Below are positions 22,421-33,829 of a stretch of DNA of 64,000 nt, in pieces. The stretch lies in the NCBI GenBank assembly GCA_034440615.1, contig JAOTOM010003155.1, positions 1 through 64,000 on the forward strand, read 5' to 3'. Each line of letters opens with the position of its first letter. Positions within the stretch are counted from its first letter, which is position 1. The position numbers and the translations under genes were made by a program. The stretch comes from Ashinkailepas kermadecensis (lineage: Eukaryota; Arthropoda; Thecostraca; Neolepadidae). Under the pieces are notes generated by a model that did no database searches, was not told the origin of the DNA, and saw nothing but the letters and a program-made list of their open reading frames with translations.

Positions 22421-22659
22421 ATGTGTAGAGACGGCTGCTGCGTTTGGCCCGAACCGAGAGCCACCGACCAGCCGCCGGCCGGCGAAACCGACCAGTGCAG
22501 AGGTCGATCGAAACATCGACCAGCGCGAGACCAGGCGGGAAATGAGCACTGTACGACTCGCAGCTGGGCTGGGTGTGGCAGGAGGCTAAACGCTCCCTGG
22601 CTTTGACGTCGGTCTCTGCAGTCGGGAGGGGGGGGGATATGTATCGGGGGACTGAATCT

Positions 22660-22828
22660 GGGTTGGTTGGTTGGTTATTGATTTTACGACACGTCGACCG
22701 TTGAGTCATATAGCGTCGCCAATCTCTCACGCCGATTGGTCGCGGGCGAAGAGTAGCGACAGGTGAGATTCGAACCCACAATCTTTCGATTGCGAGACGA
22801 GCATCTTACCCCTAGACCACTCGTCCCC
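22660..22828 (-). mobile_element. tRNA-derived SINE, copy 2
   Basis: Same family and orientation as the copy at 14045-14208 (nearly identical over the body), ending in CCAACCAACCAACC on the minus strand. I see no convincing target-site duplication. Outside it, GC-rich unique sequence lies at 22430-22650. Confidence 0.85.
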
Positions 22829-22932
22829 TGCAGGCTATTTGGAGAACACCGAATGGGTGGGCTATTTCTACATTCACTAGTGCATGGAAGACAGTCCATC
22901 AAGGATTCAAAATAACTCTAAGCATATAGATT

Positions 22933-23284
22933 ATGTCACAGAGAAAGAAAATATTGGCGTGCCGTGTTCTTTTCTTGCTTTTCGGTCTATTCTTTCCACG
23001 CAATGTCATTTCGTGCAATGCGAATTGCGGAAGTACTGGTGAATGTAGGGTCTATGCCCCAGCTCCCATATCCCCTGATTGTGGAACCCAGGACCGAACA
23101 TACGACGTGCATGCTTTGAAGAAAACCAGCATTGAGGTAAGCAAGAGAAACAAACTGAGTGATTCGCCAGTAGACAAAACACAAACAGCATGCACCTCAC
23201 ACGTTTTCGACGCGAAGTCTCTGGTAGTCAGACAAGATGGCACCAACGGACACCGCCTCGTATTCAACCTCGCCCTTGATTGTG
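22933..23284 (+). CDS. Candidate first exon of a small secreted cysteine-containing protein
   Basis: An open frame starts at ATG 22933 with a classic signal peptide: MSQRKK, then a hydrophobic core ILACRVLFLLFGLFF, then ISC. The mature part has cysteines in CNANCGSTGEC and at PDC, TAC and LDC. It ends either at a stop at 23290 (119 residues) or at a donor, GATTGTG before GTGAGT (intron from 23285), leaving phase 1. The donor and the cysteine at the border favour a first exon; the downstream exon was not found. No family is recognised. It lies inside TfAP-2 intron 1 on the opposite strand. A chance ORF cannot be excluded. Confidence 0.38.
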
Positions 23285-23544
23285 GTGAGTGACGCTTTCG
23301 TTCACGAACTGAACTGGACACTATCTGCCACACGCGTTTCATCTGAAGGGCCCTGGTGTACTTCTCTGCATAGCGATATGCACTAGTAATGATTCTAGTT
23401 GGTGAATTTTGTGTGGACAGAAAGCTATCTGACTGAACTGTTCTGCCTCTGTCTCTGTCTCTACTGAAATCGGATTGGGCTCCCGATTACGCATTCGAGT
23501 TGGTTGCGTGATCTGCCGACGACATCCGAGAAGGGCGGCAGGAC

Positions 23545-23690
23545 GGCCGGGCGTCAGGGGGTCAGGGCGTCAGGGCGTCAGGGCGTCAGGGCGTCAGGGC
23601 GTCAGGGCGGCAGGGCGGCAGGACGGCAGGGCGTCATAGCGTCAGGGCGTCAGGGCGGCAGGACGGCCGGGTGGCAGGGCGGCAGACACG
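23545..23690. repeat. 8-bp repeat GTCAGGGC
   Basis: Tandem GTCAGGGC with GGCAGGGC and GGCAGGAC variants, about 18 copies. The Gly/Arg/Gln frame across it is a repeat by-product. Confidence 0.93.
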
Positions 23691-24117
23691 CTGCTGCTCA
23701 CGGCCACCATCGGCATTCCAGCTGTGCCGCTATCAACAGATCGGAACCGAATCAATCCGGAATCGTAGCTCGTTAAATAGAAACAGTGCCGGTGGCTCTG
23801 TCGGCCCGCTCCCCGCAGCGCCGGTCGGCGGTCCGCACGCTTGACCCGACTCGGCGCCGGTCGGCAGGGTTCGTACGGTGGACCTGACTCGGCGCCTTTC
23901 ATCAGCAACATCTGGCCACTTGCCGGCCGCGCGCGTCGCCAGCATGTGCCATCGCAGCAAACATACATCACGCTTTCATTATCCGCCGTGCCATGGTCGA
24001 TTATTTAGCACCGGCCGGCGCGGCCCCAACGATCGCAGTCGACACGGCCGTCTCTGAGCTTCGTCGGACCGAGTGGAAGCGTGATCACTCTGCTTCAGTG
24101 ATGTAGGCATGTGAAGT

Positions 24118-24430
24118 GGGCAGACCCGAGGTCGGAGCCCGGGTACCCGGCGACACGCACTCAGACCTGAGGTCGGAGCCCCAACCAGCCGAGGGACACA
24201 CTCAGGCCGGCGGAGCCCGGGTACCCGGCGACACGCACTCAGACCTGAGGTCGGAGCCCCGCGACACACTCCAGCCCGAGGTCGGAGCCCCGCGACACAC
24301 ACTCAGGCCCGAGGTCGGAGCCCGGGTACCCGGCGACACACACTCAGGCCCGAGGTCGGAGCCCGGGTACCCGGCGACACACACTCAGGCCGGAGGTCGG
24401 AGCCCGAGTACCGGCGACACGCACTCAGGC
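24118..24430. repeat. Degenerate ~40-bp minisatellite, about eight copies
   Basis: Units contain GAGGTCGGAGCCCGGGTACC and CGGCGACACACACTCAGGCC, with several truncated units. The KpnI/SmaI-like core CCCGGGTACCCGG is a partial palindrome. Confidence 0.9.
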
Positions 24431-24439
24431 CAGCCACAC

Positions 24440-26030
24440 TCATTCCAGACGCGGCCGATTCAGTGATCGTGATTCATTAGTGTACGTGTGAGGGACGATG
24501 TGAGCGGGCTTCAGTGCTGAATCGGAATTCATGAGAAAGCACATAGGTGTGAATGAGTTCGTTACAGGCCAGTTTTGAGCCACGCCTAGCTGAAAAAAAC
24601 TAAGCAGTGGCAGGGAGAGGAATTTTGTTTTACGAGAAGTCGTGAATGGCCGCAATGCCAAACAGAGCTTTCTATTCGCTTTGATATGTAGGCCTAACTT
24701 CCAAGTCATGGCGCACGGAATGCCAGAGCAGATTTCATTGCAAAACGGGACATCTTCGTCTCGACAAGCTCCAATGATACTGAATATATTCACATCCTCG
24801 AGCGCGCACGAACGATGGAAGAACCTACTGAATCAATTGGAGATAAAGCAGCAGACAACCGGATGCTCGGCACAACACGGATTTAGTAATATCCGACGCA
24901 GTACGCTGCACAAGATGTGTGTCGTTTGAGCACACAGACAAGAAACAAGGCGAGATGATGGTCAGCTTTTCAATGCACAATAATCTAACTGCGATTCTAC
25001 CGAGAATCCTACACGACCAACTGTGTGCATAGCAGACATAGGAATAGCAAACTTTTCATGGAATTCCCCATGCGATGCTACCCGACTCGACCAGGTTATA
25101 TGGATAGGTAGTGTCAGTTCAAACCAAATCCAGAACGGCACATTGATACGACATAGGATCATCGTTCCCTTATATTTATCCCCTCACTTTACAGCTGATG
25201 CGGCAGAAAGCTGGGACTCATTGCTTCTAAACACACTGCGGTCAAACTAATGTTTGCTGAGCCCTTCTGGAGGATTAAATTCCTTTAACTTCTGGTGTTC
25301 ATGAATTCATTCATGTTTTCCACTTTGTAGTTTAGGGGCGCATCGACTGTGTAGGTAATGCAGCTTTTTTCCTCTTGGTCCATAAGAAAGTTCATACCTC
25401 CAGGTACTAAATACAGATCATGCTCGAATAGTGCTACCAATAATGATCTTGTCCTTTCCAAAAAAATATGAAGCTGTAGTGCGATAATGGCTTAAAGGGC
25501 ATATTCATCCAAATGCAGGCGCCAACAACTATCAAGGGACAAGATACGAAGGATACAAGGAATCTCAATATATTTTCACATACTTGAACCAACACAATAT
25601 GTCCTATGCATACTTGTCGTCAAGCTAAATGGTACAGCATGGCCTATAAGTCATCGCATAGTTAATTATATCGTAGGAGAGATTGCAATTTGTAAGAAAC
25701 CAGAATGCAGGAATTCTTGTGCGAAAATTACAAAACTTAACTTTGCAAATATTTGATAGCCTTCGTCATCTGGAGATATAGGTCAGCAATATAGATATCG
25801 TCAGTTACGTTGTAACTGCATATCCAATATAGTACCAACATACAGCGTAGAAATGAACGATTATTTTGGTTGATGGTGAATTGGTGTTTAGGGGCGCGTC
25901 GACTGCCAAGGTCATCTTGTTCCTAGATTATTTTGGATGAAGGAAAAGTCAGGCAATAATTAAGTAGGCAGTTGGCAGTATTTATTTATTTAAGTATTTA
26001 TTCCAAGGGGGTGCGCTCCAGCATTTTAGT
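24440..26030. other. AT-richer spacer in TfAP-2 intron 1
   Basis: A plus frame at 24642-24929 (95 codons) and a minus frame at 24440-24793 overlap; neither shows a domain or splice signals. Two copies of a short dispersed motif (TTTAGGGGCGC then TCGACTG) lie at about 25333 and 25889. Confidence 0.4.
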
Positions 26031-26036
26031 CCGATA

Positions 26037-26397
26037 AAAAAGGGAGACGCTTGAGCCGACCAATCAGCGTTTGACGACCTCCGTCGATCGTGACAATGGT
26101 GACAACAAACAAATTTTGTCTTTAGTGCGGCGAAACCGGTGCCATTCACACAAATATCAATTTTTTCCCCCTGTTAACGGCGACATTGTGATAAAGTAGT
26201 ATTCAAGATCAAGATTAAAGTAGCAAGAATGCCTTTGTAAAAAATTAGCACGAAAAATGGAACAATATATGAATAATAGCTTCCACAAGTTTTGCCCTAC
26301 GGCCTTTACTATTGCCACCATCGGCGGAGGTCGTCAAACGCTGATTGGTCGGCTCAAGATTATATAATAGATGGTCGGCTCAAGCGTCTCCCTTTTT
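26037..26397. mobile_element. Fold-back / MITE-like element with inverted ends
   Basis: The left end AAAAAGGGAGACGCTTGAGC and on through GACGACCT (26037-26080) is repeated inverted at the right end (26328-26397). The right arm has an extra ~27-bp insertion that duplicates GGTCGGCTCAAG. The arms pair over about 44 bp, and the 250-bp AT-rich interior has no frame. No clear target-site duplication was found. It lies in TfAP-2 intron 1. Confidence 0.7.
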
Positions 26398-26399
26398 GG

Positions 26400-27315
26400 A
26401 AAGCGGAGCGTTCTACCTGGTGTTCTATAGCCTTGATTTATTCGCAAGTCAATTACATGGCGCAAAATGTGGAAACACAAAACAGAAGTTGGTGCACGAT
26501 TACGATAGTGCTTAAATTACGAACACCTAAAAGATGAAATAAGCTTCATGCACATTTCACGCGCTGAGGTAGTAAGCTTTCCTTTCGAGGAAGTACCATC
26601 GTATTTAAATGTGAAGTGTGAACTGTCTCTCGAGAAGTGCTTCTTCCCTGCATTATATTGCACTGCATGGAAACATTCCTGTTTCCATGCAAATGGAAAC
26701 AGGAAACAATGCAATTGAAACAACCTGCACTGCATAGTTTCGAAGTCCCATCTGCAAGTGGATTACACGGATGGAGCAATCCATTCTGCAAAGAAAAAGC
26801 ATCGCTTTTCTAGGAAATCTAGTGAATGAGATAATCATAAAAACATACCCTAGCCCAAAAATATTTTGAGGCTAGATAATGTATGCCTTCGAAGTATTGC
26901 GCAAAAGCCCCTCACCTTGGCTCCCAATAAAATACGCATATGCTGCATTGCTACATTCGCAATGCAATTCATAAAAGTACATTAACCAAAATAACCAATC
27001 AGTAAGCAACATTCTCCTCATACAAACAAGCACCACACAGTTGCTCTAGTTGTGATTCTTGGATAGTCACCGAGTGAACAAAGTGTATCATATTTTGAAT
27101 CCTGAGCGCAACGTATTATTGGAAAGGCGGCAAACCGTCGTGCTGGATGATTTTCGTAACACCTTTCGGAAGTGCTGAAGAGTTAGATACAGAACGGCTC
27201 GTGGCAGAAACCCAAGAAACACCGCTCAAAATTGGACAACCAAAAATCAGGGAGCGTGCGTAACCTCCTCAGACACCGTCGCTCACGTGCACACCTGAAC
27301 GCCCGCCGGTCGGGC
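26400..27315. other. Spacer next to TfAP-2 exon 1
   Basis: AT-rich unique sequence. It contains a perfect 13-bp-stem hairpin, TTCCTGTTTCCAT-GCAA-ATGGAAACAGGAA, at 26676-26705. No exon is recognised. Confidence 0.45.
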
Positions 27316-27321
27316 ACTCAC

Positions 27322-27366
27322 CTGAATCGAAGCTGCCGACATTTTAATATCCGCTTCTTCCAGCAT
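27322..27366 (-). CDS. TfAP-2: TfAP-2 exon 1, coding part
   Basis: On the minus strand ATG CTG GAA GAA GCG GAT leads into ...ATTCAG followed by a consensus GTGAGT donor (27316-27321), giving MLEEADIKMSAASIQ in phase 0, which fits exon 2 exactly. The vertebrate AP-2alpha first exon is likewise tiny and begins ML..., with a similar DNIK where this one has ADIK. Three in-frame ATGs exist: 27376-27378 (adding MLLP), 27364-27366 (chosen, best family match) and 27340-27342; a TAG stop lies upstream of all of them. The exon sits at the edge of a CpG island. The exon is short, so identity rests on phase, strand, donor and position. Confidence 0.6.
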
Positions 27367-27419
27367 AGGTAATAGCATCAATGCGGACTGGAGTGTTGTC
27401 TGTCTCTACACGTGAGTAC

Positions 27420-27850
27420 GCCACCACCAAGCACTGATGCGGCAGGTGACTACCGCCAAACCACAGGCGCACACCGGCCGGCCGGGGCGGTGAGCGCGCC
27501 GCCTGCCAACACAACCTGGACGCCGCGCTGTCGTGCCCGCGCGCTGCTGCTGGGCCGACCGTTTTTGCCTGTGTGTCGGAGGCGCCGGGCGCGCACCTGA
27601 GACCCCAGAGCGAGCTCCGCTCGGGCCGGACCAGAGCGGTGGCGGCGGTGGCGGCGGCGGTGGCGGCGGCGGCGGCGGCGGCAGAGCGTCGGCGGACGCT
27701 GGGGTCGTCCCGCACAGAGGAGCCGTCCACTGACTGTGACTGTGACGGTGGCGGCGGCGGCAGCGGCGGCGGCGGCGGCGGCCGGCGCGGCGCCGCCCCT
27801 GGCGATACACTTGCCGGGCGCCGGCGGCCGGTACGCGCCGCCCCCACCTG
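27420..27850 (-). promoter_or_regulatory. CpG island, likely TfAP-2 promoter and 5' UTR
   Basis: About 430 bp of very CG-rich sequence directly upstream of TfAP-2 exon 1, with GGC/GGT trinucleotide runs at 27640-27690 and 27745-27785. The position upstream of a minus-strand developmental regulator is what a CpG-island promoter would have. No TATA box was identified. The long minus frames of poly-proline and poly-alanine come from the trinucleotide runs. Confidence 0.5.
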
Positions 27851-28362
27851 ATCACGGCCGGGTGTCGTGGTAAAAACGGCACCGCCGCCCCAGCCCAGTG
27901 CCGGTCGGGCGTGATGGGCAGTGGGATACACACGCGAAATGAGCCATGCCACGGGCGAAACGGGCTGTGACGCAGCGGGAGGAGGGAAGCAAAGGGAGTA
28001 AAGGAGGCAGGCTTTGAAGCAAGGAACACGGTATGAAACAAGGGAGAAAGGTTGAGAATAAGAGGCGAGGCGCTGTGATACAAGAGAAGGATTACGCCAC
28101 AGCAAGACGGACGCTATGTACATCCAGTGGCTTAGCTATTATTTGTGTCAGATGGGGGGAAAATTGATTTAAATGCGCCAACCTACCCCCATTTTACAAG
28201 TCTCGAAGTCCGGTCAATGCTATTCAGAGTGGCCCATTTGTATTCTTTATCAAAATAGTTAGCGGCCGATTTAAATTTTCCTGTAGAAGGGGCCCAGCCT
28301 ACCATCATCGCTTCAATGTCAACGGAGTTCAATCCCTTAATCCATTTTTAAGGTTGTGTTTC

Positions 28363-28522
28363 GGGGACGAGTGGTCTAGGGGTAAGATGCTCGTCTCACA
28401 ATCGAAAGGTTGTGGGTTCGAGTCTCACCTGTCGCCACTCTTCGCCCGCGACCAATCGGCGTGAGAGATTGGCGACGCTACATGACTCAACGGTCGACGT
28501 GTCGTAAAACCAATAACCAACC
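28363..28522 (+). mobile_element. tRNA-derived SINE, copy 3, with target-site duplication
   Basis: A full copy in plus orientation from GGGGACGAGTGGTCTAGGGG to CCAATAACCAACC. It is bounded by a perfect 13-bp direct repeat AAGGTTGTGTTTC (28350-28362 and 28523-28535), showing insertion by target-primed reverse transcription. Box B is GGTTCGAGTCT in this copy. From 27860 to 28340 and from 28540 to 28990 nothing else is recognised. Confidence 0.92.
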
Positions 28523-28994
28523 AAGGTTGTGTTTCTGGTATTCCTCGACAGGTCAACTGACACTGGTGAAATTATACCCATACAAATCAGTTAAAAATGT
28601 AAAATTGTATTATTTGACATACTTCAGTTCATAATATTATGACGTCACCACGTCTTCGTTCGTGCACGAGTGCACCCCCGCCTTGCGCATTCGGCGCATT
28701 CGCCACACTTCGTGCAATTATGTGGTTTCTGCTAGTCCTGTTACGTTTTGCTAATTCCTGCCACATGTATTGGAGTTCCCTGGGAAAATTCGATGAATTC
28801 AATTCGAGGCTTGTATCTCTGGTACAATATAAATATTATGATATATATTACTTCTTTCCACATTTTCTGGTGGGAAAGAAATCCGGATACACCGCTGAAC
28901 CTTGATGATGCACCTGATCTCATTGTTTGCATATACTCCCGGATTGGCTACCGAACTCGGCGCTGGTTCGGCATTTTTTGTGACCCGTTACGTT

Positions 28995-29905
28995 TCTCTT
29001 CGTCTACTCATGTATTTTAGGGCTCTGGCACGTTTCTGTTACGGCCTCGGTGTGTTTTTGAGACCCCGATGCTTTTTAGGGCTGGGTTGCTTTTTGTGTC
29101 CCCAGGATGTTTTTTTCTTGTAGAGACCGGCACGTTTTTGAAGACCCGACGCCCCTTTTTGGTCTTTTTTAGCATCATGCCCCTTTTTGCTGGCCCCAAT
29201 CTGTTTCTGAAGCCCTACTGGTGTCTTTGTGGCCATAGTGTGCTTTGAGGGTCTCCGGTGTGTTTTTGAGAGCTCCAGTTGTGCTTATTTTGGACCCCAG
29301 CGCATATTTTTAGATTTAGTCGCTTTTCTTAGAGTATATGCTCTTTGGAGAGCCTAGGTGCGCTTTCAGCCTCCCATTGTTCTTTTAAGACCCCGCTCTG
29401 TTAATTTGGGAGCTTGGACACAAATTCTTGAAACCCCAGCGTTATTTTTGGGCGCTCGGGCGCGATTTTTCGGCACCCTGGCGCGATTTTGTCGGGCCAA
29501 GGCGCGTGGTTCCGGGAACCCGACGTGAATTGTCTGGGCTACATGCGTTTTTCTGGATCTCTTCTGAATGTGTCGAGGTCTGGGTCTCCTGGCGTGATTA
29601 TCTAAGCGCCCTGCGCCATATTTGTGTGCCACGCCGCAATCTGTCGAGCACCGTTTCGTTTTGTTCAGAGCCCTACGGGATTTTTGGTGGCCTCTGCGCA
29701 ATTATCGGAGCTCCAGAACGATGCCCCGGGCCGGGGATTTATGTTTCAGAATCCTTGCTTCATTTTTGGGGCCCGGTTCAATTGCTTCGGGTCCCGATGT
29801 GAGCTTCGGGGTCACGCTGTGGCCCCGATTTTGGCCACAGCGAGTTCCTCCGGGGCCTCAGTGCCATTTGTTGCGACCCCGGCGCGATCTTTCGAGACGA
29901 GTGTT
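28995..29905. repeat. Highly diverged tandem repeat of about 20-35 bp
   Basis: Across 900 bp a loose motif recurs: a T-run (CGTTTTTG, GATTTTTGGG), then GACCCC or GGCCCC, then GGCGCG or CAGCGC. Examples are TGTTTTTGAGACCCCGATGC near 29053 and GCGCGATTTTTCGGCACCCT near 29461. Individual units are very different from each other, unlike the homogeneous arrays elsewhere. Confidence 0.65.
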
Positions 29906-29909
29906 CTCT

Positions 29910-31100
29910 ACAGCTTCAGTAGTTATGGTAAGTTGTTCTAACTTATCACCTGCCATAACATTATTTTCAGTATTTTCACATGCACTTCAGATAGCATTAG
30001 TAAAAACTGATGACAATTGCTCCCTTAGAGACTTCACTAAATCACAATCTTAAACCACTATTTCACTACTTATCCCCAATAACCCCATTTCTCAGATTTA
30101 AATTTGTAGAATCTAGAGAACCTCTTAGAATTTCCTGCCGAATAGCTTCGAGCTAAATTAATATAACCTACTATTTACACTTCCTACCTCACAACCCTAA
30201 TTGTACTTCTTCCTATCCCATATACAAATAGGTTCGACTCAGAGTTGATGTCTTTACATTTCTTAAATGTCTGTTTTTACAGCAGCGAAGGTTTTACGTC
30301 CCCGGTCACAAAGAGTGTCTAGCCTTGCTAATTCCGATTTGCCTACTGGGAGCGAACCTATCTCGACCTTGAAACATTTAATCTGTTAACAATTCCCACA
30401 CTTGATATGCATATAAGCCTGACAATAACTCTTCCCACTGAACTACACGAATGAAGATCCGGAACGTATCTAATTTCCTTGAGCAACCGTTGGAATCCGT
30501 GTTGTCCGCGGATCACCACTCTGCACGCGGGGAGTTCCCGCTCCCTGCCGAGGGCCACACGGGGACGCGTCCTGTCGGCGCAGCGGCGAGTCCACGTAAT
30601 GCCGCGGACGGGTCCAGTGCGAGCGAGAACCACCGCACGAGCTTGCGCCGGCCAGCGGTGTCTCCGGCAGGAAGCCAGCGCTCACCGATGATTCAGGTCG
30701 CAGGCGCAGACCCTCAGTGAGTGCCCGGCATGCCGAGGTGATTTCCGTTCCGTGAAGGCCGGCGATCATTGGCGGCTGAACTGAGTCACCCACTCTGACT
30801 TCCCCCTCCCCTGCCGGTAAGTCAAGCCTCACTGCTTCCCTGCCATAACCCCACAGACAGCTGTGAACCTGAGTGGTGACTGGGCTGACTTTGATGCCGA
30901 CTGAACTCCGATACTAAGCATGAGTAAGGTAGTGGCCGAGGCTCACTCGACCATTACCTTTTAATGTCGTCATTACAAGGCCAAATCACTCAATGCTCAC
31001 GGTTCTCTGAACGCAGATGACGTTCTTAATTATTCTTGTTAATCGCACCTTGCATCATTCATTGATACACTTTTCAATCAAATCAGCGTCCCTGAGGTAA
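29910..31100. other. Spacer without a recognised feature
   Basis: AT-rich to 30450, then GC-richer at 30470-30840 with overlapping open frames on both strands (90-120 codons) that show no domain and no clear splice borders. Confidence 0.4.
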
Positions 31101-31109
31101 CAGTTCTTT

Positions 31110-31290
31110 GTCGCTGAGCCCTTCGCTTCCTTTCTCACCGCCACACAACTTCTGCATGTGCCTCTTTGTCGCTGAGCGAACCTATCGCTTCGCTTCTCAC
31201 CGCCACACAATTCCTGCCTGTTCCTGTTTGTCGCTGAGCGAACCCTTTGCTTCGCTTCTCATCGCCCCACAATTTCTGCCTGTGTCTCTT
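31110..31290. repeat. ~63-bp repeat, three copies
   Basis: Units carry TTTGTCGCTGAGCGAACC, CGCTTCTCACCGCC and ACACAATT(C/T)CTGCCTGT. The spacing is about 62 bp. Confidence 0.85.
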
Positions 31291-31796
31291 CGAGCTCTTA
31301 AATATACCGTGATCACGACTTCCCCTGTAGATCATTGCACGCATTTCGCATTCGAGCAGTGTTGCGTCAATTGTGCCAAGTGCGCCATTGTGAAAATTAA
31401 ATTCAAGTAGGATCCACGAAGCGATTAATCAGCCATAAAACAGTATTTCACTGCACTTGCACTTGGACCAACGATATGTGACTCATCGCATACCTCAGCG
31501 GTCCAGCCGTTCCTCAAAGTTCGTGCCGGAGCTTTGTCAGTGTACTTGCCTACTCGTGTGTAAGCGTTACTAGGATAAGTAGTGTAGCCAAGAATTACCA
31601 GGGTTTAATCGCTCCTTCACCAGCCAAATGTGACTTTTTCCGGCTATTAACTTGGATATGGTATGCATGTGTGGATGTGTGCCTCTGAGCTCTCAGTATG
31701 TGATGACATGCCAGCTGCGAATTCACCGGCCGAGATCTTGTGCACGAGGTGTCGTCCATGTTTGTTCAAATATCGGACATTGTACTGACGATCGAC

Positions 31797-32410
31797 AGTT
31801 CATTTGGATCAGATGCATCAATCGGACCCCTGTTAAAGGTTCATTTGGATCAGATGTATCAATCGGACCCCTGTTAAAGGTTCATATGGATCAGATACAT
31901 CAATCGGACCCCTGTTGAAGGTTCATATGGATCAGATGCATCAATCGGACCCCTGTTAAAGGTTCATTTGGATCAGATGTATCAATCGGACCCCTGTTAA
32001 AGGTTCATTTGGATCAGATGCATCAATCGGACCCCTGTTAAAGGTTCATTTGGATCAGATGCATCAATCGGACCCCTGTTAAAGGTTCATTTGGATCAGA
32101 TGTATCAATCGGACCCCTGTTAAAGGTTCATATGGATCAGATGCATCAATCGGACCCCTGTTAAAGGTTCATATGGATCAGATGCATCAATCGGACCCCT
32201 GTTAAAGGTTCATTTGGATCAGATGTATCAATCGGACCCCTGTTAAAGGTTCATATGGATCAGATGCATCAATCGGACCCCTGTTAAAGGTTCATTTGGA
32301 TCAGATGCATCAATCGGACCCCTGTTAAAGGTTCATATGGATCAGATGCATCAATCGGACCCCTGTTAAAGGTTCATTTGGATCAGATGTATCAATCGAG
32401 CCCCTGTTAA
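31797..32410. repeat. 41-bp minisatellite, 15 copies
   Basis: The unit contains GTTCATTTGGATCAGATGCA and TCAATCGGACCCCTGTTAAA. Two diallelic sites (TTTGG/ATGG and TGCA/TGTA/TACA) segregate among otherwise identical units. Confidence 0.97.
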
Positions 32411-32909
32411 AGGCAGCCAGCATGTCACTCCCGGCGACTTCATGAGCCTATGAGGGAGACCGTATGACGCAACGCTGGCATGTGCAACAGTGGGATGCTT
32501 AGTTCTCATTCCAGCTACTATCATCAGTTTAAAGCACCATGGTAATGACCACCATGGCCCACTAGATGACAATGAGTACCAATGACCCACTGGATGGGAA
32601 TGAGTACCAGTGACCCACTGGATAACGATGACCACCAATGGCGCAATGGACGGCAACGAGCATTAATAGCCTACTGGATATTGTTACCCAGGAAGATGGT
32701 AGGTTCTGGATGCAAATAGGATGGCCAAATAATTCTTCATTTTCCTTCATCCTTAATCATCCTAAGGAAATTTAAGCAGTAGATCTAATCAATTGAACTA
32801 GTGGCCAAGTCGAAGATAGGCATACGCTTTAAAAAGTTCCCAATAGATTTGGACATCGGTCTTTTTTCATAATGAACGCATCCTGTCGACATGTATGGCC
32901 ACATGACCG

Positions 32910-33820
32910 ACCTGCGGCGATGGATTGTCCACTGACCGACCTGCGGCGGTGGATTGTCCACTGACTGACCCTGTGGCTGTGGATTGTCCACCGGCCGACT
33001 CCATGGCTGTGGACTGTCCACCGGCCGACCCCGTGGCTGTGGATTGTCCACTGACCGACCTGCGGCGGTGGATTGTCCACGACCTGCGGCGATGGATTGT
33101 CCACTGACTGACCCCGTGGCTGTGGATTGTCCACTGACTGACCCCGTGACTGTGGATTGTCCACTGACTGACCCCGTGGCTGTGGATTGTCCACTGACCG
33201 ACCTGCGGCGGTGGATTGTCCACGACCTGCGGCGGTGGATTGTCCACTGACTGACCCTGTGGCTGTGGATTGTCCACCGGCCGACTCCATGGCTGTGGAC
33301 TGTCCACCGGCCGACCCCGTGGCTGTGGATTGTCCACTGACCGACCTGCGGCGGTGGATTGTCCACGACCTGCGGCGGTGGATTGTCCACTGACTGACCC
33401 CGTGGCTGTGGATTGTCCACTGACTGACCCTGTGGCTGTGGATTGTCCACCGGCCGACTCCATGGCTGTGGACTGTCCACCGGCCGACCCCGTGGCTGTG
33501 GATTGTCCACTGACCGACCTGCGGCGGTGGATTGTCCACGACCTGCGGCGGTGGATTGTCCACAGCCCGCCCCCGTGGCTGTGGATTGTCCACAGACCGC
33601 CCCCGTGGCAGTGGATTGTCCACAGCCCGCCCCCGTGGCTGTGGATTGTCCACAGCCCGCCCCCGTGGCAGTGGATTGTCCACAGCCCGCCCCCGTGGCT
33701 GTGGATTGTCCACAGACCGCCCCCGTGGCAGTGGATTGTCCACAGCCCGCCCCCGTGGCTGTGGATTGTCCACAGCCCGCCCCCGTGGCTGTGGATTGTC
33801 CACAGACCGCCCCAGTAATT
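32910..33820. repeat. Complex minisatellite based on GTGGATTGTCCAC
   Basis: The core GTGG(A/C)TGTGGATTGTCCAC alternates with CTGCGGCGGTGGATTGTCCA. In the left two-thirds, units form blocks of about 170-190 bp; in the right third they are 30 bp with PPV-type alternation (GTGGCT versus GTGGCA). GTGGAT...TCCAC is a small palindrome. The many frames of 240-320 codons on both strands are by-products. Confidence 0.95.
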
Positions 33821-33829
33821 GGATTGTGC

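Noticed and set aside
27344..28123. 259-codon minus frame rich in proline and alanine
   Set aside because: It is the CpG island and GGC runs upstream of TfAP-2 exon 1; the true exon uses another frame.
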